Positions 51,950-55,755 of a DNA stretch of 55,755 bases are shown in pieces. A program made the translations under genes and the position numbers. A model generated the notes under the pieces. The model did no database searches, was not told where the DNA came from, and was given only the letters and a program-made list of their open reading frames with translations. The stretch covers positions 1-55,755 of the forward strand of contig JAKAVY010000008.1 in assembly GCA_021827405.1 (NCBI GenBank), written 5' to 3'. The number at the start of each line of letters is the position of its first letter. Positions within the stretch are counted from its first letter, which is position 1. This DNA is from Thermoplasmata archaeon (GTDB lineage Archaea; Thermoplasmatota; Thermoplasmata; Lutacidiplasmatales; UBA184).

Positions 51950-53437
51950 TCAGACGTCCAGGTACCGGTAGAACTCGTACGGGTGCGGACGGAGGTCCAG
52001 CTGGAACTGTTCCTCCCGCTTCATCTCCACGTAGGTCTCCAGGAGCGATAGGGAAAAGACCGGGGAGAGGAAATCCGGATCGGAGGCGAGCTCGTCCAGG
52101 GCCTCCCCCAGCGAGCCGGGCAGTTCTCCGATCCGAAGCTCCCGCCGGCGCCGCGCCGGGAGCTTGAAGATGTCCTCGTCCACCGGGTCCCCCGGATCGA
52201 GCTGGCGCCGGATGCCATCGAGACCGGCCAGGGCCAAGGCGGCCTCGGTGAGGTAGATGTTCGCGGCGGAGTCCGGGGTCCGGTACTCCAGTCTCTTCGT
52301 CTCCGGGTGGCAGCGGTGGTAGACCGGGACGCGCACGTTGGCGGAGCGGTTCGCCCGGCTCCAGGCGATGTAGACCGGCGCCTCGTAGCCCGGGACGAGC
52401 CTACGGTAGGAGTTTGTGGTCGGGTTCGTGATCGCGCAGAGGGCCCGGGCGTGGGCGAGCAGCCCGCCCACGTAGTAGCGGCAGAGCTGGGAGATCTCCG
52501 CGTAGGCGTCCTCCGGGTCGAAGAACGCGTTCGTCGCGCCCCGCCAGAGGGACTGGTTCATGTGCATGCCCAGCCCGTTGTCCCCGTAGAGGGGTTTGGG
52601 CATGAACGTGGCCACCTTCCCATGCTGACGGGCCACGTTACGGATCACATGCCGGACGTCCTGGACGTGGTCGGCGGCGGGAACGAGTTCGTCGAAGCGG
52701 ATGTTGATCTCGCACTGCCCGGCGGTGGCCACCTCGTGGTGGTGGGCATCAAGGCGGACGTGGAACGCCTCGGAGAGGTGGTTGCAGATCTCCGAGCGCA
52801 ACGCCTCCAGCGCGTCCGCGGGGCCCGCCCGCTGGTACCCCTCCTTGAAACGGATGCTGCCATGCCCGTCGTTCTCCTGCCAGGGCGCCTCGGCGCTCTC
52901 GAGGGCGTAGCCGGCTCCTCCCCAGGCGTCCCGCACCCCGGTCGCGGAGGGGAAGAGGCGGACCCGGTCGAAGACGAAGAACTCGATCTCGGGGCCCCAG
53001 AAGGACCGGTCGAAGCCGCTCTCCCGGAGGAGCTCCTCGGTCCGTCGCGCCACCCCCCGGGGGTCATGGGCGTAGGGCAGGCGGCTTCCGCCCTCCAGGA
53101 TGTCGCAGACGAACCGGGCGGCCCCTCCCTGGGCGGCGGCCCAGGGGATGGTGGCGAACGTCCGGGGATCCGGTCTGAGGATCATGTCGGACTCGTAGAT
53201 GCGCCGGAACCCCGGGACGGAGGACCCGTCCAGCTTGGGGATGCCTTCCTCGAAGCTCTCCGGGCCCACGGTTTCGGCCGGCACGTGCACGTGGTTGAGC
53301 CCTCCGAGGAGATCGGTGTAGAACAGCTCCACCCAGCGGAGGTCTTGCTGCCGCAAGATGCCCAGGGCTTTCGCCACTGGGTCCTCGCGTCCCTCGCTGC
53401 CTGGCTCCGCCGGTTCCCCTGCCAACGCTCCTGCCAT
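51950..53437 (-). CDS. glnA: glutamine synthetase type I
   Basis: ATP-dependent ligation of ammonia to glutamate. 495 aa. Beta-grasp N-terminus (LRWVELFYTDLLGGLNHVHVPAE), metal-binding WGPEIEFFVFDRV, DAHHHEVATAGQCEINIRFDEL, ATP region FMPKPLYGDNGLGMHMNQSLW and NPTTNSYRRLVPGYEAPVYIAWSRANRSANVRVP are present. The adenylylation tyrosine motif NLYxLP is replaced by DIFKLP, so regulation by adenylylation is unlikely. Regulation is probably through the adjacent, divergent Lrp/AsnC gene. The N-terminus has about 20 extra residues; GS starts are often nearer VAKALGIL. Confidence 0.95.
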   Translation of the reverse strand: MAGALAGEPAEPGSEGREDPVAKALGILRQQDLRWVELFYTDLLGGLNHVHVPAETVGPESFEEGIPKLDGSSVPGFRRIYESDMILRPDPRTFATIPWAAAQGGAARFVCDILEGGSRLPYAHDPRGVARRTEELLRESGFDRSFWGPEIEFFVFDRVRLFPSATGVRDAWGGAGYALESAEAPWQENDGHGSIRFKEGYQRAGPADALEALRSEICNHLSEAFHVRLDAHHHEVATAGQCEINIRFDELVPAADHVQDVRHVIRNVARQHGKVATFMPKPLYGDNGLGMHMNQSLWRGATNAFFDPEDAYAEISQLCRYYVGGLLAHARALCAITNPTTNSYRRLVPGYEAPVYIAWSRANRSANVRVPVYHRCHPETKRLEYRTPDSAANIYLTEAALALAGLDGIRRQLDPGDPVDEDIFKLPARRRRELRIGELPGSLGEALDELASDPDFLSPVFSLSLLETYVEMKREEQFQLDLRPHPYEFYRYLDV

Positions 53438-53490
53438 GGTCTCCCCGGGGGAGGCGAGGGGGGGCTGCCTATGAACCCTTCCCCGTAGGG

Positions 53491-53508
53491 ATTAGACGTT
53501 CGTCTAAT
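53491..53508. promoter_or_regulatory. 18-bp palindromic operator between glnA and the Lrp gene
   Basis: ATTAGACG-TT-CGTCTAAT has perfect 8-base arms. It lies 54 bases from the glnA ATG and 54 bases from the regulator ATG at 53562, at the centre of the divergent promoter region. Size and symmetry fit an Lrp/AsnC dimer site. On either strand its CTAAT arm also overlaps a possible TATA word, so binding could block TBP. Confidence 0.65.
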
Positions 53509-53561
53509 GCCCTTGGAGAATAGTGACAAATAGTAGCGATCCTTGGCACGATGGAGGGCAG

Positions 53562-54044
53562 ATGTCCAATCTAGACCCCACCGACCGGGCCCTCCTGGAA
53601 GAGCTGTCGGTGGACGCCCGCCGCAGCCACCGGGAGATCGCCCGGCGACGGGGCCTCTCCCCCACCACCGTGGCACACCGGATCCAGCGCCTGGAGGAGG
53701 ATGGGATCATCCGGGGGTACGCCCCGCTGCTCGATGACGAGCTTTTGGGCTGGGGGCTCCACGCCGTCCTGGGCATCCGGATCGCCAAAGGGAAGCTCCG
53801 GGAACTGGAGGACCGGCTCGCCCGGGACCCCCACGCCTACGGGCTCTACGACCTCACGGGGGAGTACGACGCGCTGCTCATCGCCCGGTTCCGGGACCGC
53901 CGGGACCTGGACCGGTTCGTCAAACACCTCCTCCAGGACCCCTGGGTCGAGCGAACGAACACCCAGGTGGTCCTCAACCGGGTCAAGGAGGACTTCCGGG
54001 TCCCGCTCCCGGCGCCGGGGGTGGGGCCGGCCCCCGAACGGTAG
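53562..54044 (+). CDS. Lrp/AsnC-family transcriptional regulator
   Basis: 160 aa from the ATG at 53562 (MSNLDPTDRALLEELSVDARRSHREIARRRGLSPTTVAHRIQRLEEDGII), giving a typical HTH. The RAM effector domain follows (HAVLGIRIAKGKLRELEDRLARDPHAYGLYDLTGEYDALLIARFRDRRDLDRFVKHLL). The GTG at 53523 is an alternative, but AATAGTGACAAATAG at 53519-53533 looks like promoter. Its position divergent from glnA, sharing one palindrome, suggests control of nitrogen assimilation and autoregulation, with glutamine or another amino acid as a possible effector (inference). Confidence 0.9.
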   Translation: MSNLDPTDRALLEELSVDARRSHREIARRRGLSPTTVAHRIQRLEEDGIIRGYAPLLDDELLGWGLHAVLGIRIAKGKLRELEDRLARDPHAYGLYDLTGEYDALLIARFRDRRDLDRFVKHLLQDPWVERTNTQVVLNRVKEDFRVPLPAPGVGPAPER

Positions 54045-54125
54045 GGTTCGCGAGGGGGCCCCGCGGGGCGGGAACCCCCGAGAGGACGGTATGCCTTCGG
54101 TCATGCCCGGGGGAGTGGCCGGGGA

Positions 54126-55295
54126 CTACCCCGTTCCCGGCGCCGGGCCGTCCACGATGGCGGAGTCGACCCATCGCTCCACCTCGGCCCGGCGCTCCGC
54201 GTGCTCGGAGAGGAAGCGCTGGACCCGGGGGATCAGCCGCCGCTTGCAGTCCCCGCAGAGCAGCTCCCCGCTCCGGCAGGTCCGGGTGATCTCGTTGAAC
54301 TCCCCCGGGTCCGGGGCGAACCGGCTCCGCCACAGCGCCCAGACCGAGCAGACCTCGGGGTTCGCCCCCAGACGGCGCTGCTCCTCCACCGAGGCCCGGC
54401 CGCCGGTGAACGCCCGGGAGATCTTCCGGTCCACCTCCTCGGGAGGGTCGTTCAGGAAGATCACCCCATCCTTGCGGTCCGACGAGGAGCTCATCTTCTC
54501 CTCCCCCGAGAGCCCGGGAAGGAGGCGGTTGTGTAGCAGGGCCGGCTTCGGGAACCCCAAGGGCTCGGCCACGTCCCGGGTGATCCGGAAATGCGGGTCC
54601 TGGTCGATCCCGCAGGGGATGAGGCAGGGGACCGGCCGACCGGCCCGGACGGAAGGCAGGAAGGCGGGCACCGACTGGATGGCCGTGAAGAAGATCGACC
54701 CGATGTTGTTCTGGGGGGTGAAGCCGAAGACCGCCCTCGCGGTGGAGTAGGTCACCCGTTTCGCCACCTTGAGGGCCAGCGGGTAGAGGGAGCGGATGGA
54801 GACCGTGTCGACCAGGATGTGGGTCTTCTTCGGGTCGAAGCCCAACGCCAGGAGGTCGAGCAGGTTCTCCCGGCCCAGACGCCGCGTCTCCTCCAAGGAG
54901 AGCGCCCCCTGGAAGAGGAACTTCTCGTCGTCGGTGACCTGGACCCAGAGCTCCACGCCGAGCTTCTTTTGGAGGTAGCTGGACAGCTCGAACGGCAAGA
55001 GGTGGGCGAGATGGACCTCGCCCGAGGGACCCCGACCGGTGTAGAGGAAGAACGGGTCGCCCCGTTCGTAGCGGTCGAGCACCTCGGGGAGGTCCCGGTG
55101 CGAGAGGTAGATGTCCCGCTCCAGCAGCGGATGGAGGGGGGTCCCGAGGAGGCGGCGGAGCCGGGCCTTCACCGGCTCGTCGAGGGGGCTTGTCCCGAAG
55201 AGCTCCTGGAGGCGGTCGTAGTCGATCTTCCCGCGGACCTCCCAGGGCGTGACCTTGAAGGAATCCTTCCCAGCCGGAGGGGGCGCCTCGTCCAT
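54126..55295 (-). CDS. trpS: tryptophanyl-tRNA synthetase
   Basis: Class I aminoacyl-tRNA synthetase, 389 aa, of the archaeal/eukaryotic type with an N-terminal extension (FKVTPWEVRGKIDYDRLQELFG). The HIGH-like GRGPSGEVHLAHLLPF and KMSSS motif SGEEKMSSSSDRKDGV are intact. IPCGIDQDPHFRITRDVA and VYWALWRSRF-like SVWALWRSRFAPD are typical of TrpRS. C-terminal Cys residues in CGDCKRRL are also usual. It converges toward the lrp gene with an 81-base gap. Confidence 0.95.
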   Translation of the reverse strand: MDEAPPPAGKDSFKVTPWEVRGKIDYDRLQELFGTSPLDEPVKARLRRLLGTPLHPLLERDIYLSHRDLPEVLDRYERGDPFFLYTGRGPSGEVHLAHLLPFELSSYLQKKLGVELWVQVTDDEKFLFQGALSLEETRRLGRENLLDLLALGFDPKKTHILVDTVSIRSLYPLALKVAKRVTYSTARAVFGFTPQNNIGSIFFTAIQSVPAFLPSVRAGRPVPCLIPCGIDQDPHFRITRDVAEPLGFPKPALLHNRLLPGLSGEEKMSSSSDRKDGVIFLNDPPEEVDRKISRAFTGGRASVEEQRRLGANPEVCSVWALWRSRFAPDPGEFNEITRTCRSGELLCGDCKRRLIPRVQRFLSEHAERRAEVERWVDSAIVDGPAPGTG

Positions 55296-55419
55296 GGATC
55301 GACCGTCCCCCCGGGACCCCGGGGGGCCGGAAGGACGGGGGGGCGAATCTGAGGCGGGGAAAAGCGTTTGGGATGGGCCGGGCGGGGCCGGAGGGTAGGC
55401 ACCTTTCGAAGCCAGCTCA

Positions 55420-55440
55420 TTTAATAAGAAAACTAATAAA
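55420..55440. promoter_or_regulatory. AT-rich promoter region between trpS and the secreted protein
   Basis: TTTAATAAGAAAACTAATAAA is a strong AT island. The right part, ACTAATAAAC, lies 37 bases before the ATG at 55473. The trpS promoter on the minus strand may be here with a long leader or the weaker CCAAACGC words near 55365. Confidence 0.5.
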
Positions 55441-55472
55441 CCGCCGGCCTCCCTCCGCTCCCCGAGGAACCC

Positions 55473-55755
55473 ATGACCCCCCTGGTAGGCCGTGCCCTCG
55501 TCCTGGTCCTGATCGTCGTCCTCGCGCTGACCACCCTCGTCCCCTTAGGCTCGCTCGCGAACCGGCCCCGGGGATCGGGCCTGGGGGGGTCGGGGAGCGC
55601 TCCCTCCCAGGCCCCCACCCCCGGCACCGCCGCCCCCGAGAGCGGGAACGACTACGCCCTCCTTTCCATCGACCCTCCGTCGGCCACGCTTCTCGCGGAC
55701 ACCTCCCAGAGCCTTACCGCCCAGGTCGAGAGCGTCTTCCCCGCCGACCCCGTGG
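55473..55755 (+). CDS. N-terminus of a secreted or membrane-anchored protein, truncated by the window
   Basis: ATG at 55473 opens MTPLVGRALVLVLIVVLALTTLVPLGSLANRP, a clear signal peptide or anchor helix, then a Gly/Ser/Pro/Ala-rich linker and YALLSIDPPSATLLADTSQSLTAQVESVFPADPV, which resembles the start of a beta-sandwich (Big/PKD-like) surface domain. 94 codons are visible with no stop. The ORF track omits it because it runs off the window. Function unknown. Confidence 0.75.
   Translation, partial: MTPLVGRALVLVLIVVLALTTLVPLGSLANRPRGSGLGGSGSAPSQAPTPGTAAPESGNDYALLSIDPPSATLLADTSQSLTAQVESVFPADPV

Overview
This window is a gene-dense, very GC-rich stretch of an archaeal chromosome. The archaeal assignment rests on TFS, Rpo11, a KptA-type RNA 2'-phosphotransferase, archaeosine synthase ArcS, archaeal-type AsnRS and TrpRS, a Hef-type helicase, an HTH-10 regulator, and TATA boxes about 24-35 bases upstream of many start codons (leaderless or short-leader transcription). 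The bacterioopsin-type HTH, PKD surface protein, membrane cupredoxin and UbiD/UbiA pair suggest a Euryarchaeote, perhaps a high-GC Thermoplasmatota lineage. That lineage call is inference only.

Layout. 1-4460: 3'-truncated (at the window edge) PKD-domain surface protein, minus strand. 4.6-9.5 kb: information processing and purine synthesis (asnS-tfs, purD, then divergent rpo11-kptA-wHTH protein). 9.5-15.3 kb: ArsB/NhaD-type transporter, PHS-type phosphate transporter, aldehyde dehydrogenase and a membrane GT2. 15.4-18.8 kb: Hef-like helicase, an unknown protein, dUTPase and an HTH-10 regulator. 18.9-21.3 kb: UbiD decarboxylase and UbiA prenyltransferase, probably for a quinone. 21.3-33.4 kb: a sugar-oxidation island with a ROK glucokinase, a cytoplasmic GH15 glucoamylase, and an overlapping operon for transketolase-transaldolase-phosphoglucose isomerase (one open frame), a HAD phosphatase, 6-phosphogluconate dehydrogenase, glucose-6-phosphate dehydrogenase and 6-phosphogluconolactonase. 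33.6-43.3 kb: an unknown small protein, ArcS, tRNA-Val(UAC), bacterial-type RibA, a PD-(D/E)XK protein, membrane protein, cupredoxin, PurE, a Thermus-type isocitrate dehydrogenase, a HAD phosphatase and a thioredoxin-reductase-like protein. 43.5-48.7 kb: carA-carB with a long convergent overlap into truA. 48.7-51.8 kb: a thioredoxin-fold/Lrp-effector fusion, an RGG-tailed SSB, a probable frameshifted small gene and a PH-like membrane protein. 52-55.7 kb: glutamine synthetase and a divergent Lrp/AsnC regulator around a palindromic operator, TrpRS, and the start of a secreted protein.

How it fits together. The island from 21.3 to 33.4 kb forms a nearly self-contained route: intracellular glucan is cut to glucose (GH15), phosphorylated (ROK kinase), oxidised by Zwf-Pgl-Gnd to ribulose-5-phosphate with reduced cofactor, and returned to glucose-6-phosphate by transketolase, transaldolase and PGI. 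Only ribose-5-phosphate isomerase and ribulose-5-phosphate epimerase are not seen here. Classical Zwf and a TAL-PGI fusion are bacterial hallmarks, so the island looks laterally acquired. The most unusual detail is that transketolase is in frame with TAL-PGI across a C9G7 tract (minus strand), where removing one base would instead end transketolase at an ATGA start/stop overlap.

I see no CRISPR array, insertion sequence, integrase or rRNA gene in the window.
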